Below are positions 17,606-26,662 of a stretch of DNA of 64,000 bases, one piece after another. Both the position numbers and the translations under genes were made by a program. Location of the stretch: the NCBI GenBank assembly GCA_017469785.1, contig JAFUFU010000045.1:124001-188000 (forward strand), written 5' to 3'. A model generated the notes under the pieces. The model was not told where the DNA came from. It was given only the letters and a program-made list of their open reading frames with translations, and made no database searches. This DNA is from Treponema sp. (lineage in GTDB: Bacteria; Spirochaetota; Spirochaetia; Treponematales; Treponemataceae). Each line of letters starts with the position of its first letter. The first letter of the stretch is position 1.

Positions 17606-18442
17606 ATGTTTCAGGATTTAATCACTTTCTTTCACTTCAATTTTCCTTTCGTGCAGCGGGCTTTTATCGTCGGTATTCTGGTGGCTCTCTGCTCTTCCTT
17701 GCTGGGCGTTACCCTTGTTCTCAAACGATTCAGCTTTATCGGCGACGGATTGAGTCATGTGGCGTTCGGGGCTATGTCAATCGCTGCCGTGGTCAATCTT
17801 TCCAACAATATGTATCTCGTGCTTCCGGTTACTGTGATTGCCGCGATTTTGCTTCTCCGCACTGGAAAAAACACCAAAATTCAGGGAGATGCCGCCGTAG
17901 CCATGATTAGTGTGGCTTCCCTTGCTTTGGGCTACCTGATTATGAACATCTTCAAGCCCTCAAACAATCTTTCTGGTGATGTCTGCTCCACGCTTTTCGG
18001 CTCTTACTCGATTCTTACCCTCACAAAAGGCGAAGTCTGGCTCTGTGCCGGCCTTTCCCTTGCCGTAATCGCCGCATTCATCATCTTTTACAACAAGATT
18101 TTCGCCGTCACCTTTGACGAAGCCTTTGCCCAGGCCGTAGGAACTCATGCCTCTGTCTACAATCTGGTCATCGCAATCATAATCGCCGTGATTATCGTCC
18201 TTGCCATGAACTTAGTCGGCTCCCTTCTCATTTCCGCCCTGGTGATTTTTCCCGCTCTTTCGGCAATGCGGGTCTTTAAAAGCTTCAAATCGGTAACAAT
18301 CTGTTCGGTCATCGTCAGCGTCACTTGCGCTCTTACGGGGCTTTTGATTTCAGTTCCTGCAGGAACCCCGGTCGGCTCAACAATAGTGGCCGCCGATTTG
18401 CTCGCTTTCATCATATTCTACATCGTGGGAAAAATTAAATAG
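17606..18442 (+). CDS. znuB: Zinc ABC transporter permease ZnuB
   Basis: 278-residue integral membrane protein of the ABC-3 family (ZnuB/TroC/MntB). Family segments include LVLKRFSFIGDGLSHVAFG and the conserved GSLLISALVIFPALSAMR near the C-terminal half. Forms the zinc channel with ZnuC and ZnuA. A GGGAGG lies upstream of the start. Confidence 0.94.
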   Translation: MFQDLITFFHFNFPFVQRAFIVGILVALCSSLLGVTLVLKRFSFIGDGLSHVAFGAMSIAAVVNLSNNMYLVLPVTVIAAILLLRTGKNTKIQGDAAVAMISVASLALGYLIMNIFKPSNNLSGDVCSTLFGSYSILTLTKGEVWLCAGLSLAVIAAFIIFYNKIFAVTFDEAFAQAVGTHASVYNLVIAIIIAVIIVLAMNLVGSLLISALVIFPALSAMRVFKSFKSVTICSVIVSVTCALTGLLISVPAGTPVGSTIVAADLLAFIIFYIVGKIK

Positions 18443-18591
18443 AATTCCTCACAGAGCTAAGGAGACCACAGAGGAAAAAGTCAGAGCTTAAAATTCCTCC
18501 GTGAACTCTGTGCCCCTACGAGCATAGCTCTTCGGGAGAGTCGCTAAAATTGCTTTGCAATTTTTTAACGCTCCCTATCTGTGAGGAATTT
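18443..18591 (+). repeat. Dispersed repeat, copy 3
   Basis: From AATTCCTCACAGAGC to CTATCTGTGAGGAATTT, starting directly after the znuB stop. Includes the hairpin module with AAAATTGC/GCAATTTT arms and a 3-base loop, flanked by GGGAGAGTCGC and CGCTCCC arms. Confidence 0.87.
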
Positions 18592-18606
18592 AAAGGGGTT
18601 TTGTCT

Positions 18607-19131
18607 ATGAAAAAATTTTTTTTAATCTGTGTAAATCTGTGTAATCTGTGGTTTTTTATTTCCTGCAAAGAAAAATCTCCTGTCGCGACCAGCTTTGCCA
18701 TTCCTGAAAATGCGCTCACCATGGAAGAAGCCGCTGTCGCCGCCAACAATGCAACTTCTGCCAGTGCCGCCACATCTTCTGACGGCACAAAAATCGACTA
18801 CGACCTTTCTTCAATGAACGCGAATATGGTTTATGCCGAAGTCTTCAACATGATGGCTGAGCCTGAAATTTATGACGAAAAAACCGTCAGAATGAAAGGA
18901 AAATTTGCTGCGTATCCGAATTCACCCACTGCAAACGGTGGCACGGCTTATGCGGTAATAATTACGGACGCCCTTGCCTGCTGCCAAACTGGAATCGAGT
19001 TCAAATATGATTTTGGCGAAAAACTCCCGAAAGAAGGCGATGAAATCACCGTTACGGGAAAGTATGTCACCGCATTTCTTGACGGAGATGTCGCCTACAA
19101 TTATGTAAAAGCTGATTCTGTGGAAATGTAG
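18607..19131 (+). CDS. Small lipoprotein linked to the zinc uptake genes
   Basis: 174 residues; signal peptide with lipobox FFISC (Cys20). The mature protein has an Ala/Thr-rich spacer (~30-55) and then a compact beta-rich domain ending EGDEITVTGKYVTAFLDGD, with a paired cysteine motif ALACCQTG. The pattern faintly recalls the OB-like domain of DUF1980/YcgQ proteins (RMKGKF...ACC...), which also neighbour zinc transporters, but this is a weak resemblance. Context suggests a periplasmic zinc-related role. The signal peptide is partly built from three AATCTGTG repeats (18624-18651). Start chosen by signal-peptide logic and AAAGGGG upstream. Confidence 0.7.
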   Translation: MKKFFLICVNLCNLWFFISCKEKSPVATSFAIPENALTMEEAAVAANNATSASAATSSDGTKIDYDLSSMNANMVYAEVFNMMAEPEIYDEKTVRMKGKFAAYPNSPTANGGTAYAVIITDALACCQTGIEFKYDFGEKLPKEGDEITVTGKYVTAFLDGDVAYNYVKADSVEM

Positions 19132-19155
19132 GTCTTTTCTGCCGATAATTTCAGC

Positions 19156-20652
19156 ATGAAGAAATCTGCTCTTATTATCGGGGTTTTCTCGTTTTTTCAG
19201 GCCTTTGTTTTTTCTCAGACGAAACTGACTTATTCAGGCGACTCCAGCTATAAAATGGTGGAGAGAACCAATCTCCGCCGCTATGTGAACGGAAAATATT
19301 CTGGCCTTACCAGCCGTGAAGTGCGTTCTTTTATCAGCCGAAGCGATGCGCCTGACGGAATCCGCTCTTCAAAATCAGACCGCTGGTATGACGGTAATTT
19401 CTTTGTCGTGGAAGAGACTCTTCGCAATTCTCAGGCGACGATGGCGGGCATTCATGACGCTATTCCTTCTGTTTTTAAAATCTCTGCTGACGGAAAAATG
19501 ACCATGATTTCCGATAACGGCTATCCCACATTCCGAAGTTTTCCTTCTTACACCACCGAGCAGCTAAAACCGGGCGATTCATGGAAAGGGGAGGGAGAGA
19601 GGGCTGTTGACCCCATGAACAAAGGTATTTTCACCCGGATTCCGATTTTGGTGCGCTACACTTTTGAGGGAGCGGAAGTCTACAAGGGCGAGAATGTATA
19701 TAGAATAAAAGCGATTTGGCAGACGAATTACGGATTTTCAAATTTTGACCGCGATCCCAAAGGCGATGACTCTCTCAGGCAGGCAACTGGCGGCCACAAA
19801 GCGGACATAATCGTGCGGCAGAGCACAGGCGAGGCGATTCTTATTAGCGACAATGTTGACGAGACTTTCACCTACACCGACGGAACGCAAGTAAATCTCA
19901 AAGGAACGATTACCATGTTCACCGAATATCCGCCTGCAATCGACCGCGACAAGCTGATTTTTGCCCTCAACCGAATCGCAAAAGCCGATGACAAGCCGAA
20001 AGCAGGAAGCACAAGTGGCACAGGTCTCGCCGGAGGAAAGGGCTCTGGTGGCGGAATTTCCGGCTCATCAGGAAGCGGAGCGGCCATCGCAAGCGCGAAA
20101 GGCACTTCTTCTGGTAAGGGCACGACGGGCACAGGCGGAAAATCGTCCGGCTCGACAAGCTCAAATAGCACAATTTCTGGATTTGGTGGCACTGGCTCAA
20201 GCACAGGCGGAAAATCTTCACTTTCTGAAAAAATCGCTTCTTCAAAAGGCAGCGGCACAAGCCCTGACGGAAAGCCAAAAAACAATATGGTCTTTGAGGA
20301 AACTCCTGCCGGAATCCGACTTTCCGTGCGTGACATAAAATTCAAGGCGGACAGCGATGAAGTTCTCGCCACGGAAAAATCCCGCCTTGATGAAATAGCA
20401 GAAGTCTTAAAACTGGCGCCAAATTCCCAGTTCTTGATTGAAGGACATACGGCGGCCGTGGGAAAACCCCAGGGGGAGCAGGCACTTTCTGTTCAGCGCG
20501 CCCGCCGAATCGCCGCGGAATTGTCGAATCGGGGAATCGCCGCCGACCGCTTTATCTGCAAAGGACTGGGCGGCACAAAACCCGTCGCAAGCAACTCCAC
20601 CGACGAAGGCCGCGCCCAGAACCGTCGCGTAGAAATCACGATTCTGGAGTGA
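19156..20652 (+). CDS. OmpA-domain outer-membrane/peptidoglycan-linking protein
   Basis: 498 residues: signal peptide (~1-20, ending VFSQ), an N-terminal beta-rich domain of unknown family (~21-275), a Gly/Ser-rich low-complexity linker (~276-376) and a C-terminal OmpA-like domain (~395-498) with GIRLSVRDIKFKADSDEV, FLIEGHTAAVG, VQRARRIAAEL and GRAQNRRVEI, the peptidoglycan-binding signature. It likely tethers the envelope. No Shine-Dalgarno is visible; GATAAT ends 6 bases before the ATG, suggesting either a leaderless transcript or coupling to the gene 24 bp upstream. Confidence 0.85.
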   Translation: MKKSALIIGVFSFFQAFVFSQTKLTYSGDSSYKMVERTNLRRYVNGKYSGLTSREVRSFISRSDAPDGIRSSKSDRWYDGNFFVVEETLRNSQATMAGIHDAIPSVFKISADGKMTMISDNGYPTFRSFPSYTTEQLKPGDSWKGEGERAVDPMNKGIFTRIPILVRYTFEGAEVYKGENVYRIKAIWQTNYGFSNFDRDPKGDDSLRQATGGHKADIIVRQSTGEAILISDNVDETFTYTDGTQVNLKGTITMFTEYPPAIDRDKLIFALNRIAKADDKPKAGSTSGTGLAGGKGSGGGISGSSGSGAAIASAKGTSSGKGTTGTGGKSSGSTSSNSTISGFGGTGSSTGGKSSLSEKIASSKGSGTSPDGKPKNNMVFEETPAGIRLSVRDIKFKADSDEVLATEKSRLDEIAEVLKLAPNSQFLIEGHTAAVGKPQGEQALSVQRARRIAAELSNRGIAADRFICKGLGGTKPVASNSTDEGRAQNRRVEITILE

Positions 20653-20668
20653 TTTTTAGCTCTGCAAG

Positions 20669-22177
20669 TTAGCTCTGGAGCGATGTGTTCTTTACGATAA
20701 CGTCGTGCGCTCCGCCCTCTGTGATAGACACGGAAGAAACCAGCGTGAGCTTGGCCTTTTCCTGCAGCTCTGGGATTGAAAGGGCGCCGCAGTTACACAT
20801 GGTGTGAGTCACCTTGCGGAGAGTCATGCCGACTCCGTCATGCAAGTGACCGGCGTAAGGAACGTAAGAATCAACGCCCTCTTCAAAAGCCATTGATTTT
20901 TTGCCGCCCAAGTCGTATCGCTGCCAGTTGCGAGCGCGGTTGCTTCCCTCGCCCCAGTATTCTTTTACGTACTGACCGTTTACGACCAATTTGTTTGAAG
21001 GAGACTCATCGAATCGCGCGAAGTAGCGTCCAAGCATTACGAAATCAGCGCCCATTGCAAGAGCGAGAGTTACGTGATAGTCATGAACGATGCCGCCGTC
21101 AGAGCAGATTGGAATGTAAATGCCTGTCTTTTTGTAATATTCATCCCGGGCCTTTGCCACTTCGATTGTAGCCGTAGCCTGACCGCGACCGATACCTTTC
21201 TGCTCACGGGTGATACAGATTGAGCCGCCGCCGATACCGATTTTGATGAAGTCAGCGCCCGCCTCGGCGAGGAAGTTGAATCCGTCAGCATCGACTACGT
21301 TTCCGGCTCCGACTTTGACGTCTTTGCCGAATTTCTCGTGAATGTCTTTGAGGGCCTTTTCCTGCCAGTAAGAGTAGCCTTCGCTGGAATCCAGAACGAA
21401 AACGTCTGCCCCGGCCTCAAGCAATGCCGGAACGCGTTCCATGTAGTCACGGGTGTTGATCCCCGCACCCACGATATAGCGGTGCTGGCTGTCCAAAAGC
21501 TCCAGCGGGTGAGATTCGTGTGTTGAATAGTCCTTGCGGAAAATCAAAGAGACGAGGTTGCCGTTCTTGTCAACGACCGGGAGCTGGTTGACCTTTTTGT
21601 CCCAGATAATCTCGTTTGCCTCGCTCAAAGTGATTCCTTCCTGACCTGTCACCATGTCGGCGAGGGGAGTCATGTATTCAGAGACTTTTGCGCCCGGCTT
21701 ACAGTGAGAGATGCGGAAATCTTTTGAAGTGATGATTCCCACCAGCTTTCCGTGAGCCGTGCCGTCCTCAGTGACCGCACAAGTTGAGTGACCTGTTTTT
21801 TCGCTCAGGGCGATTACTTCTTCAAGAGTCTGATCTGGGCGGACGTTTGAATCAGAAGTGACAAAGCCTGCCTTGTAAGATTTGACGCGGGCAATCATGG
21901 CGGCCTGGTCCTCGATTGATTGGCTTCCGTAAATAAAGCTGATTCCGCCTTCTTTTGCGAGGGCAATCGCCATCTTGTCGTCCGAAACAGCCTGCATAAC
22001 GGCAGAGACCATCGGAATATTCATGCTGATTGGAGATTCTTCCCCGGCTTTTTTATTGAATTTGACGAGCGGTGTGCGCAGACTTACATTGTCAGGAATA
22101 CATTCCGCGCTGGAATATCCTGGCACCAAAAGATACTCACCGAAAGTGTGAGACGGCTCTGAAAAATAAAACGCCAT
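20669..22177 (-). CDS. guaB: IMP dehydrogenase
   Basis: Oxidises IMP to XMP, first committed step of GMP synthesis. 502 residues: (beta/alpha)8 core interrupted by two CBS domains (about 105-225, with [11 protein letters not shown] and [18 protein letters not shown]). The catalytic loop [20 protein letters not shown] places the nucleophile at Cys321. The flap region is slightly different from the commonest type, with [14 protein letters not shown]. Start preceded by ACAGGAG. Convergent with the OmpA-domain gene. Confidence 0.95.
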   Translation of the reverse strand: MAFYFSEPSHTFGEYLLVPGYSSAECIPDNVSLRTPLVKFNKKAGEESPISMNIPMVSAVMQAVSDDKMAIALAKEGGISFIYGSQSIEDQAAMIARVKSYKAGFVTSDSNVRPDQTLEEVIALSEKTGHSTCAVTEDGTAHGKLVGIITSKDFRISHCKPGAKVSEYMTPLADMVTGQEGITLSEANEIIWDKKVNQLPVVDKNGNLVSLIFRKDYSTHESHPLELLDSQHRYIVGAGINTRDYMERVPALLEAGADVFVLDSSEGYSYWQEKALKDIHEKFGKDVKVGAGNVVDADGFNFLAEAGADFIKIGIGGGSICITREQKGIGRGQATATIEVAKARDEYYKKTGIYIPICSDGGIVHDYHVTLALAMGADFVMLGRYFARFDESPSNKLVVNGQYVKEYWGEGSNRARNWQRYDLGGKKSMAFEEGVDSYVPYAGHLHDGVGMTLRKVTHTMCNCGALSIPELQEKAKLTLVSSVSITEGGAHDVIVKNTSLQS

Positions 22178-22511
22178 TGTTTTCTCCTGTTTTTTCTATC
22201 GAATAAAATTGAAATAGTGTATCAGAAATAAAAATAATGTGGAAGTAGCGTTTTTGAAGCAAAGAAAAACGTTTTCGTATTGGAATTTTTGGAGATATTT
22301 AAACTGACTTAAAAATTAAGGATCTTTTTCAAAAAAAATGCAAGAAATTTCGTTTTTGTAACAAAACTAGACGGAAATAGTTACAATCCGGTGCGAATTT
22401 TTTACAATTATTTGTTGACCTCGGAAAATCCAAGTGGTAAAGTGTTAGCCAAAGGAAATTAAAAAAACCGTTGGTTTAAAATTTCCAATTAAAAAAGGAG
22501 GATTTTTTCCT
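22178..22511. other. Intergenic region before porin operon A-B-C
   Basis: 334 bases separating divergent guaB and gene A. AT-rich; no ORF of note. It holds the probable guaB leader, the promoter at 22415-22443, and from 22471 the left outer inverted repeat. The motif TCGGAAAA at 22421-22428 follows the -35 directly; the same octamer occurs at 26534-26541 (opposite strand) and 32351-32358. Confidence 0.7.
22415..22443 (+). promoter_or_regulatory. Predicted promoter of porin operon A-B-C
   Basis: TTGACC, 17-bp spacer, TAAAGT. It lies just outside the left inverted repeat, so it would stay in place if the segment between the repeats flipped. No equally good promoter was found outside the right repeat. 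Confidence 0.55.
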
Positions 22512-22593
22512 ATGAAAAAAATCGTATCAGTGCTGTCTGTTGCTGCATTGACCCTTTCAGCTGTCTTCGCGGCAGATGTTTCTTTGAATTACA
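22471..22593 (+). repeat. Outer inverted repeat, left copy (123 bp, perfect)
   Basis: Begins TTGGTTTAAAATTTCC and ends TTTCTTTGAATTACA. It is identical, in reverse complement, to 32153-32275 over 123 bases by direct base-by-base comparison. It covers the leader, ribosome binding site, start codon and signal-peptide codons of gene A. Identity stops sharply on both sides. Confidence 0.95.
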
Positions 22594-23852
22594 GACTCGG
22601 TGGAAGTTTGTATTCAGAAGAAAACACCAAGAAGATTGCAGCTGACGGATCGGAAACAGCTACACAGACGCGCGAAGCTCTTAACCTCGAAGGTTACGGA
22701 GACTCAGGAATTGGAGACCTCAAATTCACGGCGATGAATGACTTCGCGGGATTTGTGCTCAAGGTCAATATTAATGATAGTGATGCTTACGAAACAAGAG
22801 AGGTCAGCGAATACTACGGCTGGCTGAATTTCTCAAACATTCAGGTAACTGCTGGTAAATGGGACAGCCGCTACGTTGGTCTTCTCACTGATGATGCAGG
22901 CGAATGGGAAAACAACGAGTATGCACGCTACAAACCTGGTGTTATCGGCGGTAAATACGCTTTCGATATCGACAACCTCACAAAGGTAAGAACGTCAGCA
23001 GGTGATTGGGAGCAGCGTCTCGGTACAGCAGTCGCTTACACAAACCATCCAAACGAGGACTCATACTTCATGGTTAAGGGTGTGCTCTTCGACAGCGATT
23101 GGGGCTCAACACTCCGCTTGGACAGCGATCGCGCATACGGAGATGATTACGCTGTTGGTAACGGCGACCTCAGCTTCTTCTCTGGATTTGCAGGTGAAGT
23201 TGCATTCCGCACAGCTGCATTCGACATCAACTTCGTTGCAAAGTCAATGTATCGTGACGAACTGGGCTTGGGAGCATTCTTCCGCACAATCGGCGATAAA
23301 TCAAACCTCTTGTTCGGTCTTTCTGCCGGCTTGGATCTGGCAGAACACAAAGACGCTAATGGCGATAAACCCGACCACAACTACCGCGAGTTTGCATTTG
23401 ACTTCCGCGGTCGATTCAAGCTCTCTGAGCAGCTCACGCTCACTACAATGAACAACCTTTCTGCCCTTAACGAGGCAAAAGCTAAAAACCAGGACTACGA
23501 TGAAATGGACTTCCATCTCTGGGATATGGTAAGCCTCGCTTATCAGGCAAACGAGAAAGTGCTCGCTCAGCTCACTCTTGAGACTGAATGTGACCTTCTC
23601 AAAATTCATGCAAACAGCGATAACGATGGAAATGAACTTGACGGCCCATTCTCACAGGGTGGTTTCACAATCACCGTTGTTCCGGGCGTCACATATTCAC
23701 TTAACGAAAATGCTACTATCACAGCAGGTGTAGCCGTTGAATGGTACAACATTGGTGCCTCACCGGCTTATCAGGATAGCTGGAAGGGGGACGATAAGGA
23801 CCATGCCACTTCAACAATCCAGATTCCTGTTGTGTTCAAAGTAGATCTGTAA
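22512..23852 (+). CDS. Porin-like outer-membrane protein A
   Basis: 446 residues with a clear signal peptide (MKKIVSVLSVAALTLSAVFA, cleavage before ADVSLNY). The rest alternates polar and hydrophobic residues, rich in aromatic girdle residues (YYGWLNF, AGKWDSRYVG, ARYKPGVIGGKYAFD) and ends in VFKVDL, as outer-membrane beta-barrels do. I do not recognise a named family; a substrate-selective porin is likely. Paralogue A' at 30873-32234 shares long identical stretches (for example around GEVAFRTAAFDIN) separated by divergent, likely surface-loop, segments. First gene of operon A-B-C; strong AAAGGAGGA upstream. Confidence 0.8.
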   Translation: MKKIVSVLSVAALTLSAVFAADVSLNYRLGGSLYSEENTKKIAADGSETATQTREALNLEGYGDSGIGDLKFTAMNDFAGFVLKVNINDSDAYETREVSEYYGWLNFSNIQVTAGKWDSRYVGLLTDDAGEWENNEYARYKPGVIGGKYAFDIDNLTKVRTSAGDWEQRLGTAVAYTNHPNEDSYFMVKGVLFDSDWGSTLRLDSDRAYGDDYAVGNGDLSFFSGFAGEVAFRTAAFDINFVAKSMYRDELGLGAFFRTIGDKSNLLFGLSAGLDLAEHKDANGDKPDHNYREFAFDFRGRFKLSEQLTLTTMNNLSALNEAKAKNQDYDEMDFHLWDMVSLAYQANEKVLAQLTLETECDLLKIHANSDNDGNELDGPFSQGGFTITVVPGVTYSLNENATITAGVAVEWYNIGASPAYQDSWKGDDKDHATSTIQIPVVFKVDL

Positions 23853-23874
23853 TGGTGTAGGAGGAAAATAGATT

Positions 23875-25053
23875 ATGAAAAAGATAATTACGGCTCTGAC
23901 TGTTACAGCTTTGGCTTTCTCTGCAGCTTTCGCAGATGTGGCACTTGAATTCACACAGAATGCTTATATCCTCTCCGACAAGGCGGTTGGTGCTAACAAC
24001 ACAGGAACTCTTGACTTGTTCACCGGCTACAAAGGATATGATACCCCGCAATCGGGACAGACTATCACCGGCAAATCTTCGGTAGGCAAAGACGGAGTTA
24101 CCGAAGGAAATCTCAAATTCACTGCAAAAACAAAGGTTGCAGGTGTTGAATTTACAGTAAAGCCAACGCTTAACAATAGCGGAAACACCATCGTATGGAG
24201 CACTTACTACGGATGGGCGAAATTTTTTGAAGGTGCCATGGAACTCCGCGCTGGTCGATGGGAATCTCGCACGGTAAACCGATATACGTCTTATCAGGGA
24301 AAAATCCCGGGCACATTCTACGAGCGATACAAGCCAGGAATCGGGGTAAACAAAGCCATTGGCGCAGATATCAACAATCTTACCCTTAAAGCAAAGGCCG
24401 CTCAGCTCAAATATTCAATGGACGGTGGCGTTTGGGTCACAGGCGCACTTATCAAGAGTGCATACGATGCTGCTTCTGGTATTAACTCACAGTCTGGCTG
24501 GGCAGCAGAATTCGGAACACCGATTGGCGAAGGCTCAAAGCTCATCATTGACTTCAAGAACTTGAAGCAGGATCAGTATTCTCTGGCCGCTTTCTTTGAG
24601 AACACAACACTCAAGGAAGGGCTTGATTTCCAGGCAGGATTCATCTTTGACCGCACTGATGCAACAACAAACAACATGATGTGGGCAGGTGATTTCCGCG
24701 CGAGCTACGAGCTTGCTGATAATGTGACGCTCATCACAATGAATAACCTTACCTATGACGGCACAACAAGTGTAGGGGGAGTCTACCGACTGTGGGACAT
24801 GGCTAGCCTTGCAATCATGGCTTCAGACGCAGCGATACTCAACCTCACCGTTCACTGGGAGCATGACGACCTCTTGAACGCTTACGATAATGAAGACAAC
24901 GCAATCGGACAGATTGATTTCTCTCCGATGATCAAGTATCAGGTTGGAAAAGGCGTTGACATCACGGGCGGCGTGCATATCGCCGTTTTGGGCTGGAGCA
25001 AACCGAATACGACTCTGTTCAGCATTCCGTTCGTGCTTCATGTGTCAATGTAA
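23875..25053 (+). CDS. Porin-like outer-membrane protein B
   Basis: 392 residues, signal peptide MKKIITALTVTALAFSAAFA then DVALEFTQ. Beta-barrel-like composition with YYGWAKFFEGAMELRAGRW, ERYKPGIG, an amphipathic C-terminal half and terminal VLHVSM. Distantly related to A and C (same start pattern and YYGW..AGRW signature) and closely to B' (29738-30850). It lies 22 bp after A with GTAGGAGG as ribosome binding site. Compared with B' it has extra residues near 30-65 and differs in several loops. Substrate unknown. Confidence 0.8.
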   Translation: MKKIITALTVTALAFSAAFADVALEFTQNAYILSDKAVGANNTGTLDLFTGYKGYDTPQSGQTITGKSSVGKDGVTEGNLKFTAKTKVAGVEFTVKPTLNNSGNTIVWSTYYGWAKFFEGAMELRAGRWESRTVNRYTSYQGKIPGTFYERYKPGIGVNKAIGADINNLTLKAKAAQLKYSMDGGVWVTGALIKSAYDAASGINSQSGWAAEFGTPIGEGSKLIIDFKNLKQDQYSLAAFFENTTLKEGLDFQAGFIFDRTDATTNNMMWAGDFRASYELADNVTLITMNNLTYDGTTSVGGVYRLWDMASLAIMASDAAILNLTVHWEHDDLLNAYDNEDNAIGQIDFSPMIKYQVGKGVDITGGVHIAVLGWSKPNTTLFSIPFVLHVSM

Positions 25054-25085
25054 TGTAGCGTAAGGATAATGGAGGAAAAAAGATA

Positions 25086-26390
25086 ATGAAAAAGATTATT
25101 AGTACTTTAGCCCTTGCTACATTGGCATTTGGCTCACTGTTTGCCGATGTTACATTCACGACAAACTATAGAACTCGCATGGCTGCTTTCAGCCGTGTAA
25201 TGAATGCTGACGATTGGACTGCAACAGCTAAGGCAGACCGCTTCAACTCATATCTCTTCGCTCAGCGTGGTTATGATTCTGCAAGCGACGACTTCAAGAT
25301 TGAGGTTGCAAACGATTTCGGCGGAGCTGGCGTGCGAATCGACCCAAGTCTCGGCGACAATCAGGATACAAGCGATGACCGAAATACCCTCGCAGAATAC
25401 TATGGCTATGTGAACCTCGGTGCAATCAAAATCACCGCCGGCCTCATTGATGGAATCAGCAACGGTACCTACCGTCTCACTGACGAAGTCGGAGCTTCAA
25501 ACCTCTGCGGTGAGTCAACTGATGCTTATGCGCCAGGCTCAATGCACGGAGCAGCAATCAGCTTCAAGGCTGACGACATCACTTATTTTGATGGTGAAAG
25601 TCGCCCGGTTGGTATGATTACCTATACCGGTGATTTCGGCGACACAGTTCTCACTGCTGATTTAGTTGCCGCAGCAATCGACAACAACAATGGTTCAGCC
25701 ACATGGGATGGCTCAGAAATGCACGCAGCCCTCGGTGCTCGCGTTGACTTGAAAATCCCTGCTGCTGACATTCAGTTTGTCTTTAAACAGCACACAAACA
25801 CAAGTGCTGTTTCTAAGCGCTCTGTCGCCTTGCACGTGGCTCCGGCTATCAGCGAGAATTTGAGCCTTGCCCTCGGTGGTGCTGCCGGCTTCTATAACGG
25901 CGACCTCAGCGAGTTCAACGCCGACATCCGCTTTATGTTCAAGAGTGGCAACATGAGCATCACTTCTCTGAACACAATCGGCTTTGTCACTGACAACGGC
26001 GTGAGCAATGGCACATCAGTTGGATATGACACGCACGTTGGTCTTGTATTCGTAGACTCAACTGGAGCAAGTGCATCGCAGGATAACCGAGCATCTCAGT
26101 CATCAATGTGGAACCTCTTGGCATTCCGCATGGAAGCATCTGAGAAGCTTGCCGTATTCTGCAACATCGGCGATATCATCGGATTCAACGCTGCTCACAA
26201 AGAAATTGGTGACTACGGAATGGAGTTCTTCCTGGCTCCTGGTTTCTAGTTCTACGCAACAAAGAACTGTTCAATCACATCAGCTCTCCGAGTTGGTGTG
26301 AGCAACCTTCTTATGGACGACGATACCTACACAGACATCGAGCCTGCTTACGGCATCCTCGTTCCTGTAGTGCTCCGCGTACAGCTCTAA
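25086..26390 (+). pseudogene. Porin-like outer-membrane protein C, nonsense-truncated
   Basis: The reading frame from 25086 has signal peptide MKKIISTLALATLAFGSLFA and runs 387 codons to TAG at 26247-26249. In paralogue C' (28398-29705) the same position is CAG (APGFQFYAT). Reading through, the frame continues FYATKNCSI... to VVLRVQL and TAA at 26388-26390, giving 434 residues against 435 for C'. One C-to-T change therefore removes the last 47 residues, including the C-terminal strands normally needed for outer-membrane assembly. It is probably non-functional in this orientation unless the stop is suppressed. Recombination with C' could restore it. Confidence 0.85.
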
Positions 26391-26450
26391 TCTGATATGG
26401 CAATTCCGAGACAAGGACAAGCTTCCTGCTCGGGATTAGCAAACAGGGAA

Positions 26451-26490
26451 ACGAAGCCCGGGAATCTTTCTCAGGCTTCGTTTTGTTTTA
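26451..26490 (+). terminator. Intrinsic terminator after operon A-B-C
   Basis: ACGAAGCC/GGCTTCGT stem, 15-base loop, followed by TTTGTTTT. Confidence 0.8.
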
Positions 26491-26595
26491 AAACTCTTTA
26501 GCATTTATCACTTCATTTTCTGTTGATTTGCAATTTTCCGACCTCAGTCTTCTGTAACTCGGTTCTGTCTGGTTTGTTTTAATTTTAGTCGCATC

Positions 26596-26624
26596 TTGTT
26601 GAAGTCGTCTCTATAGCATATAAT
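26596..26624 (+). promoter_or_regulatory. Predicted promoter of the core lipoprotein gene
   Basis: TTGTTG, 17-bp spacer, perfect TATAAT. The lipoprotein gene starts 38 bases downstream, so it appears to be transcribed independently of A-B-C. Confidence 0.65.
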
Positions 26625-26662
26625 AGAAGAAAATCCTAGATGCATTAGACAAGGAGAAAAAA

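Noticed and set aside
19980..20280. Opposite-strand Pro/Leu-rich frames across the OmpA-domain gene linker
   Set aside because: They are mirror translations of the Gly/Ser low-complexity DNA, without ribosome binding sites or family features.
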